This document shows positions 9,485 through 20,595 of a stretch of 64,000 bases of DNA, piece by piece (position 1 is the first letter of the stretch; each line of letters starts with the position of its first letter). The stretch covers positions 37,120 through 101,119 of the forward strand of contig KV919050.1 in assembly GCA_002049455.2 (NCBI GenBank), given 5' to 3'. A program made the translations under genes and the position numbers. This stretch comes from Porphyra umbilicalis. Taxonomy: Eukaryota > Rhodophyta > Bangiophyceae > Bangiales > Bangiaceae. Under the pieces are notes generated by a model, which had not been told where the DNA came from, searched no databases, and saw only the letters and a program-made list of their open reading frames with translations.

Positions 9485-11773
9485 CCGTCACCCGTCGTTC
9501 TTGACGCGTGATACACACACGTGGGGGAAGCGTGAGCGAAAACCAGGAGGAAGCATGTCAGGGGGGGGGGGAGGCGGGGGCGGCGGGGCGCGGCGCGGCG
9601 GGGAGGTGCCGCAACCGGCAAGCTGATGGAGCGGCGACGGCGGCGGCCGGACTGCCACCGCAGGTACTGGGCTCGTGGCGAAAGCGGCCCAGGGCATCCG
9701 CCGCAGGCAGGGAGTGAGCAGCGGGTAGCGGCTGTGGCAGCGGCTGCGGCAGCGGCTGCGACGGCAGAAGCCCGACGGTGGCCGTGCAGTGAGGAGAGGG
9801 CGGCTGGCAGCGGGGGGGGGGTGCACGTCGCTGGGTAATCCTATAGGTAAGGTCAGCGATGGTAAGAATCGACGAGACCATCGAAAATCACATGTTTTAT
9901 TTGTCAGCGATGCTCTAATTGTCCCCCCCCCCCCCCCCCCCAGCGCTCCCCTCCGCCCCCCCCCTCAGGTGCGAGCACAGCATTCACGACTGCATTCACG
10001 GCGTTCATCCGTGAATGCAATTTTCGGCGTTTTCCTATCTCTGGGAACTTGAAGTTGACAAAACTGAAGGCACGCTCGCGCAAAAACCCTGGCGCGAACT
10101 GGCTTAGCTATTTGACACGCTCGAAGTAAATACAGACCTCGCATATCGACCTGCCACCTTGTCGAGGACACCAGACAAATGAGCCATCCAGCCGCTACTC
10201 CCGCAGTTTGTCAGTCGCCCACCATTCTCGCCGCCCCACTCATCGCGCCCAGTGGCGAGGTCTCACCCGTCACGTCGCGCGCCTCGCAATGTCCTACTTT
10301 TAAGCGTTCGACTGCAAATAAACGCCCTCAGAGACATCCGAGACCGCCGCTCTCAAAGTACCATCGACATGCCTCTGTGTCACACCGCCGGAGGGCCCCG
10401 TAGACCGTGCACCCCGCCTCAAGACCCTTTCCATCTAGCTTGTTGCGCTATGAATACTGTCGCGAACAGTACGCGCGAACCAGACCTCACCATTGCGTCC
10501 AAATTGGTATGAGGCACCCGACTACGCGTACCAACGATCCCACTGCGAAGAGACGGTGGCGAAACCCTCAGGGGCTACAGAGCGAGCGAAAAGGATGTGT
10601 TTTTCGGTCTCAACAAGTACTCCCGCAACGTGCACTAGCTCTCAAAGAAATTAAAAACGGTCTTCACCATGTTGGGAGATACCCTGACCTGAAGGCCAAG
10701 GTAATGAATAAGATACGATCACTACACGTCACAACGGGCACCCACTGGCTCGTCAACTCCCCGCGGCCTGCCCGCACGCGCACGCGGCGCCGCCTGCCTC
10801 CGCCTACCACGACGCGCGCCACCCGTCGCGCACAGAAACCGGTCGCAGCCCCGCACGGGTTCACACGAGGCTCCCGAACCGCAGCCGGCCACAGCGACCG
10901 CATCGCGCCGCACATTAATCCCCCGTGCCCTCTCCGCACTTGTCCGATTCGCTGCCCTTCCGTCCGCCGACCCAGGACGCGCGCCACCCGTCGCGCTGCG
11001 GTGACGACCGGAGCCTGCCCCAGTGAACACTCGGCGACACATACAGCATCTGCAGTACACTCTCAGTAACCCTCCGCCCCCCCTACACACATTCACTCTC
11101 GGGGTAGCATTCCCGCCATCCAAGACGTTGCGAAGGACGCCAAAAGGCACCACAACCGTAGCCGTCCACAGCGCCAGCACCGCAGTGCTGTCCACATCCA
11201 CACAAGCACCACCGCCTCCAAGTCAACCAGACGGATCAAGCACGGCGCGTCGGCGTCACAACGAGGCGTTTCCCTTCGTATTGAACGCGCAGGCGGATGT
11301 CGGGACGCCGCCCGTAACCACGACGTAACCCCGTGCACCCCTATGCCACCTTCCCTTAGAAACGGCACGCTCTACTTTGAGACCACACGCAAACGCTCCC
11401 TCTCCGACACCATCCCACCGACGCCCGCCCGTCTGCACCCAGCCCCCCGGCTACTATCAGGACGTCGAGTTCGACACATGCTCACAAAATAGAAGCACCA
11501 GGAACGGCGCCGTCAGGAGATGAATCCCGCGGCGCCTTCGCAACACCTCGACGGTCAAGCCTGCGCACTGGCCGAGCCCGCGGCACTCACGCACCCGATT
11601 GGAATCAACTTAAAAACGATCGCTGTCTGCGGGGTTAGCAGGGCGGTCCTGGCGGAAGTCCCGTGACTTGCTTAACCAAGACCTCACGGAGCGCTTCGAT
11701 TAACCCGTTGCCGAGAGGGACGACGCCGTTGGAGACTCCCCCCGTACGTTGCGACCGCCGCTTGCAGGAAAAT
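9485..11773. other. Intergenic region, no supported gene
   Basis: Open frames here overlap on both strands and show no conserved motifs. Notable items: ATTCACGG-type repeats at about 9978-10020, a long C run at about 9924-9941, and a 48-bp segment at 10616-10663 related to sequence at 28112-28160 and partly to 60697-60717. The remainder is Pro/Thr/Arg-rich composition on the plus strand. Confidence 0.4.
10616..10663 (+). repeat. Dispersed repeat, copy A (YSRNV motif)
   Basis: AGTACTCCCGCAACGTGCAC begins this segment, which continues with CTCAAAGAAATTAAAA. The copy at 28112-28160 matches most of it, and 60697-60717 matches the first 21 bases exactly. Read in one frame, copies A and C give KYSRNVH and copy B gives EYSRNVN, but no copy lies in a recognisable gene. 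Confidence 0.7.
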
Positions 11774-12139
11774 TCAGTGGTGGCGCCTGTCACCCCCGCC
11801 GAGCCACCCCACCCCTCCGTTCCTCCTCACTCCCCGCTCCAGTCGCGCAACCCCACTGTCACTGGGCGGGCGACTGAGCTCGAGGCTTGCCGGTAGCTCC
11901 ACGCGTATCGGGAGCATACCACTGGCCACCGGGGTAGCGCAGTGCTCCTCCGGCGGCAGCTCGTTGAAAAACATGTTGATGGCGGCCAAGACCTCGAGGT
12001 CCCCCGCAACCATCGTTGCCTTGAAAACTGACGCGCATCCTGCCGACGTTCGGCCTTCGGGGTCCAAGAGGATGGCGCGCGCTTGGTCGTCAATCATCAC
12101 GTTGCCCGGTTGGTTATCCCCCCAAACGTACTTGGCCTC
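11774..12139 (-). pseudogene. Protein-kinase-like fragment
   Basis: The frame reads KYVWGDNQPGNVMIDDQ, then ARAILLDPEG. This resembles the catalytic loop and metal-binding motif of fungal and algal kinase-like folds (WGDxxPxNVLID...LIDPEG): the loop Asp and Asn are present and DPEG stands for the usual DFG. The sequence continues FKATMVAGDLEVLAAINMFF and then loses its protein-like character before the stop at 11774. The N-lobe is missing; upstream of 12139 (on the minus strand) a pyrimidine-rich tract ending in AG could be a splice acceptor. It may be a last exon or, more likely, a truncated copy. Confidence 0.45.
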
Positions 12140-13324
12140 GTGTAGATGAGAACAGCAGCTGTAACAAGAGCGACTGTGGTGTTAATGACGTTGGTTCAAT
12201 TACCTGTGTATTGAGACCTACCGTAGCCAAGCAATAAAGCGAGTTCCATCGACGTCGCGGCGAGGAAGAAAGACCTTTTGTTAAAGGGCATCTGATGGGG
12301 AGCCGGGTGGTGCCCACGACGGCGACCCCGGACCCATGGTGATTAATGTAAGCGAGGGAACCGGTCGATCGACCGTCCGATCACAAGCGATCGTAATGAG
12401 TGCCGGCAGACAGGTAAGACAGGCAAGCAAACAAACAATAAAAAATGAGCAATGCGGAAGTAACCCCCCAAAGGGCATGCCACAGGCCAATTCCCACAGT
12501 ACATGGGCTTTGGCCAGTCAAGGGGGCTACCTGTGGCAATTTGCCAATTGCGAGCAGAGATATGCTACATACCTCCCACGCGAGATTCGAACAGTCCCCG
12601 TGAGATCCGAGGATGATGACACCCGATTGGGCGATCGCGGATTCTTACGGGCTCGCGCGGGCGTAACCGCCCGGACGGCGGGAGTCGTGGAGGGGCGCCG
12701 ATCTATCCCGATCGGGGGGAGGTGGCGGTTCGCCGGCGTCGGTCGAGACCGTCCGACCACGCACGCGCGTGCGTATGTGGCGAGCAGCTTGCGCTGCGAG
12801 TTTGATAGACGCTTACGCACAAGCACGCCCGCGCAGGCGGGTCTACGCATGAGTGCGGGTGAGGGGGCCGGGTGCCGGGGGCCGAGGGTAAGACCCGACG
12901 GTGTGCAGGCACGTCGTTCAGCACGTGATGGGGGTACCGTCGTCGGTACCGGGAGGCGCCAGCTTCGTCCGGGTTTGACGAACCCGGCGGCAAGGCGAAA
13001 GCCGGGACGCGGGTCCGTGATGCCAAGGGGGTGCGTACCCTGCGGCAGGTTGACACCGTGTCTTGCGCGGGTCTGCGAGTTGCCGGCACGGGGCTACCCC
13101 ATGTCATCGCGCTCGCGCACACGTTGAGGCCCAACGGCATTGCTTGAGTTGGGGCGCTCCACCGTGAGGTGGGCAACCGCGAGGTTGAGGACCCGGAGAG
13201 TGTGGGTAAGGGGCCGGGGGGAGCGGCGTGCCCGGCGGCGGCGCGCAAGGGCGGAAAGGGCGGCAATGCCAGCGGCGCGGGCGACGAGCCCGTTGGCGCC
13301 GGCGGCAAGACCGGCGGCTGAGCG
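12140..13324. other. Region without recognisable gene
   Basis: A 263-codon plus-strand frame (12336-13127) is open but shows no known motif, and the opposite strand is also open over much of the interval, as expected for such GC content. From about 12900 the sequence grades into the GGCAAG-type repeat. Nothing else was seen. Confidence 0.35.
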
Positions 13325-13620
13325 CGGCGGTGGCAAGGGCGGCAAGGCCTACGGCAAGGGCGGCAAGGACGCGGCAAGGGAGGCAAGGCCGCGGCAAGGG
13401 AGGCAAGGCCGCGGGAAAGGGCGGCAAGATCTGGCGGCAAGGGTGGCAAGGCCTGGCGGCGCGGGCGGCAACGGCCGGCGGCGCGGATGGAAACGGCCAG
13501 CGGCGCGGGCGGCAAGGCCTGGCGGCGCGGGCGGCAACGGCAGGCGGCGCGGGCGGTTGGCCTTGCGGCGCGGGCGCCAAGCCTGGCGGCTACGTACGGA
13601 GGCGGTAAAGGTTAACGCCC
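13325..13620 (+). repeat. GGCAAG/GGCGGC tandem repeat
   Basis: Degenerate repeats built from GGCAAG, GGCGGC and GGCAACGGC, with units of 9 to 36 bp. In one frame they would encode Gly-Lys-Gly and Gly-Gly-Asn repeats. The array ends just before the ATG at 13631 of the next gene and may be part of its upstream region or an N-terminal low-complexity segment. Confidence 0.75.
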
Positions 13621-13630
13621 AGGTAACAGT

Positions 13631-14883
13631 ATGGTTGATCCCGCAGCGATGGCGGTGGACGGCGGCAACGCCATCGGCGAAGCGCACGTGGCTCATGCCG
13701 TTGCAGGTGACGGACCCGATGTCAATCGGTCCACCGACTTGGAGATGCTGCGCCAGTTTCGGCCTAGAGGCTTGTTTTATGTGCACGTTGGTCCGACCGA
13801 GGTGGTCGATGGTGTCCCATTCATCGCTGACCAAGGTCTGTATGACGTTTTCGTCCGCAACCGCGCTCGCGCGCACACTCTGCGTATCCACGCGCGGTAC
13901 GAGGCCCTGAAGGGCTTCGTCGACGTGTTGGCCAAACCCAGCACGCCCAGAAATGCTGGTGACCGCGTGGCCGAGGTCCATGGGGACCCGTTCTTTGGGA
14001 ACCAGGGGCCACAGCGCCTTACATACGAGGACATGTCGTTTGAAACGAGGTCAGTCGGTACCAAGTGCCGTTGCACCCATTCCATCGTTTGATGTACACC
14101 GACGCTCTGTTGTTTCCCATGAGGGGGACCAAGAATTTCGAGGCGGCGGCCAACTCGTTTTGCCTCTTGTTGTGGAACTGGCCGAAGGCCGTCTTCCTCG
14201 GGCGCTCAGTGGCCACGGACCTCGCGGTACCGATCGGCCACGACGCCGGTTTGGCGGAGTACCTGGATCAGCTTACGCTGGTGGCGGCGGAGGAGAACGA
14301 CGCGGTCGATGAAGATCGAAGCGCTCGCATGAGCGAGCTACCGAACCCCTTTCGGCTGCCGCTATTCGCGACCGACCATCGCCGAGCGGCGGACACGCGG
14401 TTCTTCTGCGGGCGCGGGCTACTGCCGACGGAGTGGTCAGCTGGATTCCTCCGGGCGCCGAAGACATTTGACTTGCCTTGTTGGCTTCCGCCAGTCCCTT
14501 ATTGGAAGCCCAAGACGGATATGTGTGTGGCGACCCCGGTGGTTGTGTCGTACCTGGCGGGATCGTTGCGAAACGAGTATAGCTCTGCTTGGCAGGTCGT
14601 GTACTCGGAGTACTACTGCAATCTGATTGCCGCGTGGGTTCGCACCCTCCAAGAGAACAAGGGTTTTGTCCGTCTGGACGAGAAGACACTTCGTCACTTT
14701 GAGGTCTTGGACACGTCCAAGCTGCGCGAGGCGCCTGATGGCGAGGTGTCACATGCCTTGTATGGCAAGATGCGCCGAGCCATCGACGTGTTCCCGTGGG
14801 GGGTCGTCCTTAAGGACCTGGTCCTTCGTGACCAAGAGACCGGCGAGGCACGACACGTGCGCGTGACGATCGATGCGACCAAG
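13631..14883 (+). pseudogene. Unknown gene truncated by a copia insertion
   Basis: The coding look is good but the family is not recognised. The first part reads FRPRGLFYVHVGPTEVVDGV and NRARAHTLRIHARYEALKGF; a one-base frame change near 14069 then leads into HRLMYTDALLFPMRGTKNFE, FCLLLWNWPKAVFLG, FDLPCWLPPVPYWKPKTDM and KMRRAIDVFPWGVVLKDLVL. The frame runs straight into the 5' LTR at 14884, and no continuation is visible after the 3' LTR at 19848. The gene therefore lacks its 3' end here. It has many aromatic residues and no transmembrane segment. It could be a host gene or the ORF of an older mobile element. Confidence 0.6.
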
Positions 14884-15301
14884 TGTTGGACTGTGATGCT
14901 CGTCGCCGACTCCACTGGCGGATCGCGGATGAATGATGGTCGGTGACCCTTATGGTATTGCAGATGGTACATTTGCAAGACGTGGTCAAGTTGCACACAT
15001 TCGTGTTGGGTCATCTTGGGGCGTTACTTTTAGCATGTTTTGGATTTGATCTTCGCTTTGCTCTAGTGGCTTTTGATTTGGTGAGTGATTCGATTTGGTG
15101 CGAAGGCGTGGGCGTCGGTGTGGGCGTGAGAGGGGAGAGCACTTGGGCCGGTGGGGATTATTTGACAGGTGCTCTCGGTTGGGAGAGGCGGGGGAACCTG
15201 AGGACAACCAACAAAGCACGTTCGCACACACACACACAAGCTCAAGCCACTCAACCACTTCACCGTGGTCCCCCAACCCCTATCCGCACTGCGTTTCAAC
15301 A
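14884..15301 (+). repeat. 5' LTR
   Basis: Starts TGTTGGACTG and ends GTTTCAACA. It contains GTGGGCGTCGGTGTGGGCG and a CA-rich tract near the end. It is the same length as the 3' LTR. The cluster TATTGCAGA against TACCCTACA (about 14954-14963) holds five of the twelve differences. Confidence 0.95.
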
Positions 15302-15319
15302 GGTTATGGGCCCAGAGCC
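15302..15319 (+). promoter_or_regulatory. Primer-binding site for half-length initiator tRNA-Met
   Basis: GGTTATGGGCCCAG follows the LTR with no gap. It is the exact complement of CTGGGCCCATAACC, the anticodon stem-loop of eukaryotic initiator tRNA-Met, rather than of a tRNA 3' end. This is the arrangement known for Drosophila copia, where a cleaved half tRNA primes reverse transcription. Confidence 0.85.
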
Positions 15320-15462
15320 GGGGCTGTGACAAGAGCAAGGTGTGCCAGCTGGTGTCGCGGCGGTCGCGGCAAAAGCGAAGAAGACGAGGTCAAGGTGGTT
15401 CAAGGACGTGACGGTCAGGGCGCACGACTCGGCAAGGTCGGGCGCTACGACAAGACGACATC

Positions 15463-18400
15463 ATGGACGGAGGCGCTGCCGGAATGGGCGGCATCAAGAT
15501 CGACAAGTTGACGGAGACGAACTTCCACGAGTGGCGTCAGCGTATTAAGGTGGTCCTCGCGCTGCGCGACCTGGACGATATGCTTGAAGAAGACGGAAAG
15601 CCGACGGACGCGGAAGACAGCAAGTTGGCTTTGTGGAAGCGTCGAGACACGAAGGCGAGCGCCATCATGGGGCTCACCCTTGGGTCTGAGCAGCTCGAGC
15701 ACGAGTCGGGCTGCAAGACGACGGCGGAAATGTGGTCGAAGCTGCAAGGTGTCTTCCAGCGCAAGAGTTTGATGAACAAGATGAAGGCGCGACGCGAGTT
15801 CTACACCGTCGAAATGAACGTCGGCGAGGGCATGCTGGGCTACATCAACCGCGTGCGCAACCTCGGCGAGAACCTCAAGGCCATGGGTGGCGAGGTGACG
15901 GAGATGGACGTTGCCATGAGCGTCCTCAACGGGCTGACGTCGAAGTACGAGAACCTGCTAGTGGCTCTCGACGCCAAGGGCGAGGACGAGCTAAGCCTCG
16001 AATTTGTCAAGAGCCGCTTGCTTCAGGAGGAGCGGCGTCAGGCGGACAAGTCACCGGCGACCAAGCGCATTGGCCACATGGCACTCGTCTGCGCCAACTA
16101 TCGAGGTCAAGGGCGCCGTGGTGACCTCTCCAAGATCGAGTGCTACTACTGCCATAACTTTGGGCACATCTCTCACGGTTGCCCAGAGCTCAAGGCCAAG
16201 AAGCAGAGACAGGACAAGGTGGCCGCGATTGCGGCTGACGATGGTAGCGACAGCGACGACGCCATCTGTCTGGTGGGCAATGCGGCTGACAGCGATGACA
16301 TCTCCAAGTAGTGGCTTGTCGATTCTGCGGCATCTGCACACATGTGCTGGATGCGCGCGTGCTTCGACAACTACCAGACGACCACGGGACGCAGCGTCAC
16401 GATGGGTGACAAGGGGTCCGCAGCCACGGCGGGCGTCGGAACCGTCGTGCTCAACGTCATCGTTCACAGCAAGACGCGCAAGATCAAGTTGGAGAAGGTA
16501 CTCCATGTTCCTACAATGGGCTTCAACCTCATGTCGGTCGGCATGAAGGAGGAGCGTGGGGCGGAAGTGTCATTCAAGGGCGGATAGACGACCATCAAGA
16601 TGAAAGAGAAAATTGCTGCGTGCGGCACGCGTAAGAACGGGCTCTACCACCTGGACATTGTCCCTATGTCGGATGTTGCTGCGGTGACCTCTGCGCAGCT
16701 ATGGCATGAGCGCCTTGGGCACGTCAACGTGGCTGGCGTTAAGCGGATGATCAAGAACAAGGACATTGACGGACTCAAGTGCTCTTCCATGGCGGTCAAG
16801 GACGTCTGCGAGCCGTGCGTGTATGGGAAGGCGGCTATGACGCCTATGCCTTGTGCAGGAGGAGGTCGAGTCAGCAAGCGCCTGCAGCTCGTGCACTCGG
16901 ACCTGGGCGGGCCAATGTCAGAGCCATCGCGTGGCGGTGGGCTCTACTTCGGCACCTTGACCGACGACTTCTCCCGCTCGACAGACGTGGTCTTCTTGCA
17001 GAAGAAGAGCGATCTGCTCTCTGAGTACAGGAAGTGGCTGACGAAGGCCCAGCTGCACACGGGAACCAAGATCAAGATCCTGCGCTCCGACAATGGCGGC
17101 GAGTATGTGTCGAACGCATTCAAGGCTCTCCACGATGAGAACGGCACGACGCACCAGACCACGGTGCCGGACACGCCGCAGCAGAACGGAGTTGCTGAGC
17201 GGCTCAACCGAGTTCTCGTGGAGATGGCTCGCAACATGATGCGACACAAGGACGCCGATCAGGATCTTTGGGCGGATGCCATCAAGACGGCGGTGGACAT
17301 CAAGAACCGCGTCACGATCCGGGCGCTTCCCGTCGGCAAGACGCCTTTTGAGCTGTGGACCAGGAATCAGCCCAACGTAAGCCACATGCCGGTGTTTGGG
17401 TCGACATGCTGGGTGGTGCTGCGCAAGAGTCACATGGACGGCAAGTTTGGCAACAAGGCGGCGAAGGGCGTCTTGTTAGGCTATCCCGACGGCAGCAAGG
17501 CGTACAAGGTCATCCGCGACGACGGCAAGGTCGTCAAGGCACTAAGCGTTGTGTTCGCCTAGAAAAACGTAAGCGAGGTTGCAGAAGTTGCAGAGGAGCT
17601 TCCCGGAGACGAAGACGTCGGAGTCGAGACGGCCTTGCGTTCTGCAAGCGACGGCGAAGCCGTAGATGCTGACAATGACGACAAGGATGACAAGCAAGAC
17701 GATGGATCTGAGAAGTCCGCGGACGACAATCAAATTTGTGACGGCTCTCAAGACACGCTGCGTCGGAGCGGCAGAGCGCGGCGACCACCTGTCGAGTACA
17801 GGCGCCCGGTGAGCCTGTTCGCTCACGAGGCGCCCACGACGTACGTGCAAGCCGTTCAAGGGCAAGAATCGGCCAAGTGGCGGATTGCCATGGATGCGGA
17901 GATGGAAGCCATCCGCAGGAACAAGACTTGGCGCTTGACAGATCGCCCGGCCATTCGAAGCGTGCTGAAGGGCAAGTGGGTGTACAAGGTCAAGAACGAG
18001 GTTAACAAGAACGGGAACAACACGACGCGGCACAAGGCGCGCCTGTGCTTCATGGGGAACTGGCACATCAAGGGGCTCGACTTTAACGAGACGTTCGCGC
18101 CGGTGGCCCAGTTCACCAGCATCCGATGCATCCTGGCGATGACGGCGGCGAACGGGTGGGAGCTACATCAGATGGACGTCAAGACGGCATTCCTCAACGG
18201 AGACCTTGACGAGGAGGTATCCATGGAGCAGCCAGACGGCTATGTCGATCCGACGTATCCTGACAAGGTGTGTCGTCTTCTCCAAGCGCTGTACGGGCTG
18301 AAGCAAGCCCCCAAGATGTGGTACGCCAAGCTCGACGACTTCCTCGAGTCGCAGGGGTTCGATAACATCGACCCAGATGCATGCCTCTACCTCCTTATGG

Positions 18401-19394
18401 ATGACGGCGAAATCATCATCGTCCTGGTGTACGTCGACGATCTTCTTTTGGTGGCATCAAGCCTGGCGGCGATCTACAAGATTAAGGACGCTCTGCACAA
18501 GCGTTTTGAGATGAAGGACCTGGGCGAGGCGAAGGTCATCCTCGGGCTAGAGATTAGACGTGACAAGACAAGGTGTTGGGCACCCTCAAGCTGTCGCAGG
18601 GCAAGTACGCGGCGCAAAAGCTGGAGAAGTTCGGGATAGCGGAGTGCAACCCGATCGGAACGCCGCTGGAGGTGGGCCTGCAGCTGGTCAAGGCCGACGA
18701 GAGCGACGACGTGCTGCCCTACCGCGAAGCCGTCGGCAGTCTAATGTACCTGACGGTTGGGACGCGTCCTGACCTCGCCTTCGCCATCGGGAAGCTGAGT
18801 CGGTTTGTATCGTGCTACGGCAAGGAGCATTGGGCGGCGATCAAGCGCTTTCTACTGTACGTCCAGGGTTCGATGGACAAGGGGCTAGTCTTCGACGAGA
18901 ACTCTTCCTGTGTTCTACAAGGCTTTAGTGATGCCGACTGGGCGGGTGACCACGAGACGCGACGTTCTACGACGGGCTTCACCTTCATCTTTGGCGGAGC
19001 AGCCGTCAGCTGGGGTTCTAAGTTGCAGAAGACGGTTGCACTGTCGACGATGGAAGCCGAGTAGATGGCTCTATATGAGGCCAGCAAGGAAGCTGTTTGG
19101 CTCAACAAGCTCGTGCAAAGCGTGGCATCTCAAGGGCAGCGGACAGCGATCTCGGGCGGGCCGATCAACATCAAGGTCGACAACAGCGGGTGCATTGACT
19201 TCTCCAAGAACCCCGTCGAGCACAAGCGCACCAAGCACGTCGACATTCGCTACCACTTCGTGCGCCAGGCCATCACGACGGACAAGGTTACACTGGAGCA
19301 TTGTGCAACAGACGACATGGTGGCGGACCCGATGACGAAGGAGCTCGGCAATACCAAGCACGACAAGCATGTCGAGGCCATGGGGCTTTGCTGA
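15463..19394 (+). pseudogene. copia Gag-Pol polyprotein, interrupted
   Basis: Gag begins MDGGAAGMGGIKIDKL and ends with a CCHC knuckle (CYYCHNFGHISHGC). Protease shows WLVDSAASAHMC, with DSAA in place of the usual DSGA. The integrase zinc region (LWHERLGHVN...CEPC) precedes a core with HSDLGGP, LRSDNGGEY and NGVAERLN carrying the D, D and E. Reverse transcriptase has VYVDDLLLV. RNase H has SDADWAG and STMEAE. TAG interrupts the frame at 16309, 16585, 17560 and 19062, and a frame change occurs at about 18570. The final stop is TGA at 19392-19394. The TAG at 19062 replaces the Tyr normally found after the STxEAE motif. Whether any TAG is read through is unknown; the frameshift makes this copy probably inactive. 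Confidence 0.95.
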
Positions 19395-19419
19395 ATACAA
19401 GAACCGCCGCGCCAACAAG

Positions 19420-19429
19420 CAAGGAGGAG
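19420..19429 (+). promoter_or_regulatory. Polypurine tract
   Basis: CAAGGAGGAG or similar purine-rich sequence (AAGGAGGAG at 19421-19429) lies directly before the 3' LTR, the standard position for the primer of plus-strand DNA synthesis. Confidence 0.8.
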
Positions 19430-19847
19430 TGTTGGACTGTGATGCTCGTCGCCGACTCCACTGGCGGTTCGCGGATGGATGATGATCGGTGACCCTTATG
19501 GTACCCTACATGGTACATTTGCAAGACGTGGTCAAGTTGCACACATTCGTGTTGGGTCATCTTTGGGCGTTACTTTTAGCATGTTTTGGATTTGATCTTC
19601 GCTTTGCTCTAGTGGCTTTTGATTTGGTGAGTGATTCGATTTGGTGCGAGGGCGTGGGCGTCGGTGTGGGCGTGAGAGGGGAGAGCACTTGGGCCGGTGG
19701 GGACTATTTGACAGGTGCTCTCGGTTGGGAGAGGCGGGGGAACCTGAGGACAACCAACAAAGCACGTTCGCACACACACACACAAGCTCAAGCCACTCAA
19801 CCACTTCACCGTGGTCCCCCAACCCCTATCCCCACTGCGTTTCAACA
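19430..19847 (+). repeat. 3' LTR
   Basis: A 418-bp copy of the 5' LTR, beginning TGTTGGACTG and ending GTTTCAACA. It is followed directly by AAAATGCCATG, which does not continue the gene interrupted at the 5' side. Confidence 0.95.
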
Positions 19848-20570
19848 AAAATGCCATGATTGTTTGTTGGCGACGGTTCCCGCATCCTGTGGCCAGCAGC
19901 GGCCGGCGTCGTGAGGACAATCTGAATCGGGGCCGGTACATATTTTTTGACCGTGATCATGCCCCAAGAGACATTAGGAATTCCGCCCAGGACGATCGCT
20001 CGCTTCGCGAGGATATCTTCTGGGTCAAGTCTCACGTGCGTGCAAGAATAACCGCACGTTTCGTGGGACGGGTGACTTTGTGCTCGTCAAAGGCCGATTC
20101 CGAGCGGTAGCCTGCTGTCCCGGGTCCAGTGCCTGTCGGGGCACTTGGAGAACGGAGAGTATGCGCCTCATTGGCCGAGATCTATCTCGTGTTCGAGTGG
20201 TCCACTTCTAGTTTGGGCAAACCATCACCCACCCAGGCTGGCCATTTTTCAGAAAACCACCATAGAACCGTTCAATCACGCGACTCGACCCAATTTTGTT
20301 GTTGTCCGAGTGTAATACGAGATTCAGAACGGTCATTCTGACGTCCGTTTACACAAACGGCGGGGAACCGCCTCGACGGCGTCCGTTGTGGCGTTGAAAT
20401 CAAGTGTGGATTTCAAGTCGTACTGGCGTCCATTTAGCACTCGAATAACGGCGGATGGCGTTCTTCTTGGGCTCTAATTGAGCTGTCCGTCGGACTTCGG
20501 GGATTATATTCGGATCCAATAACCCTATCCGGATACGACTATAATCTCCTCACATATCCGGTTCTGAAGG
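19848..20570. other. Non-coding flank with a hairpin
   Basis: No gene seen. A short hairpin, TTGAAATC-AAGTGTG-GATTTCAA, lies at 20394-20416. From about 20500 the sequence holds several ATCCGGAT-like motifs (CGGATCC, TATCCGGATA, TATCCGG) that match motifs near the other end of the following mobile element. Confidence 0.45.
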
Positions 20571-20595
20571 CAGATATGAGGCTCCCTACAATATA
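20571..20595 (+). repeat. Left terminal inverted-repeat candidate
   Basis: CAGATATGAGGCTCCCTACA followed by ATATA. It pairs with 26020-26043 on the opposite strand, with the core GGCTCCCTACAATA identical. Confidence 0.6.

Larger units (their letters stand above)
14884..19847 (+). mobile_element. Ty1/copia LTR retrotransposon, 4964 bp
   Basis: The element has two 418-bp LTRs that begin TG and end CA, a primer-binding site directly after the 5' LTR, a purine tract directly before the 3' LTR, and gag, protease, integrase, reverse transcriptase and RNase H in copia order. The LTRs differ at about 12 of 418 positions (about 97 percent identity), so the insertion is not recent. Coding is broken by four in-frame TAG codons and one frameshift. 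No 5-bp target duplication is present: CCAAG precedes and AAAAT follows. Confidence 0.97.

Noticed and set aside
12560-12640. tRNA-like GATTCGAAC sequence
   Set aside because: Around the TTCGAAT loop the T-stem bases do not pair, and no acceptor, D or anticodon arm could be fitted.
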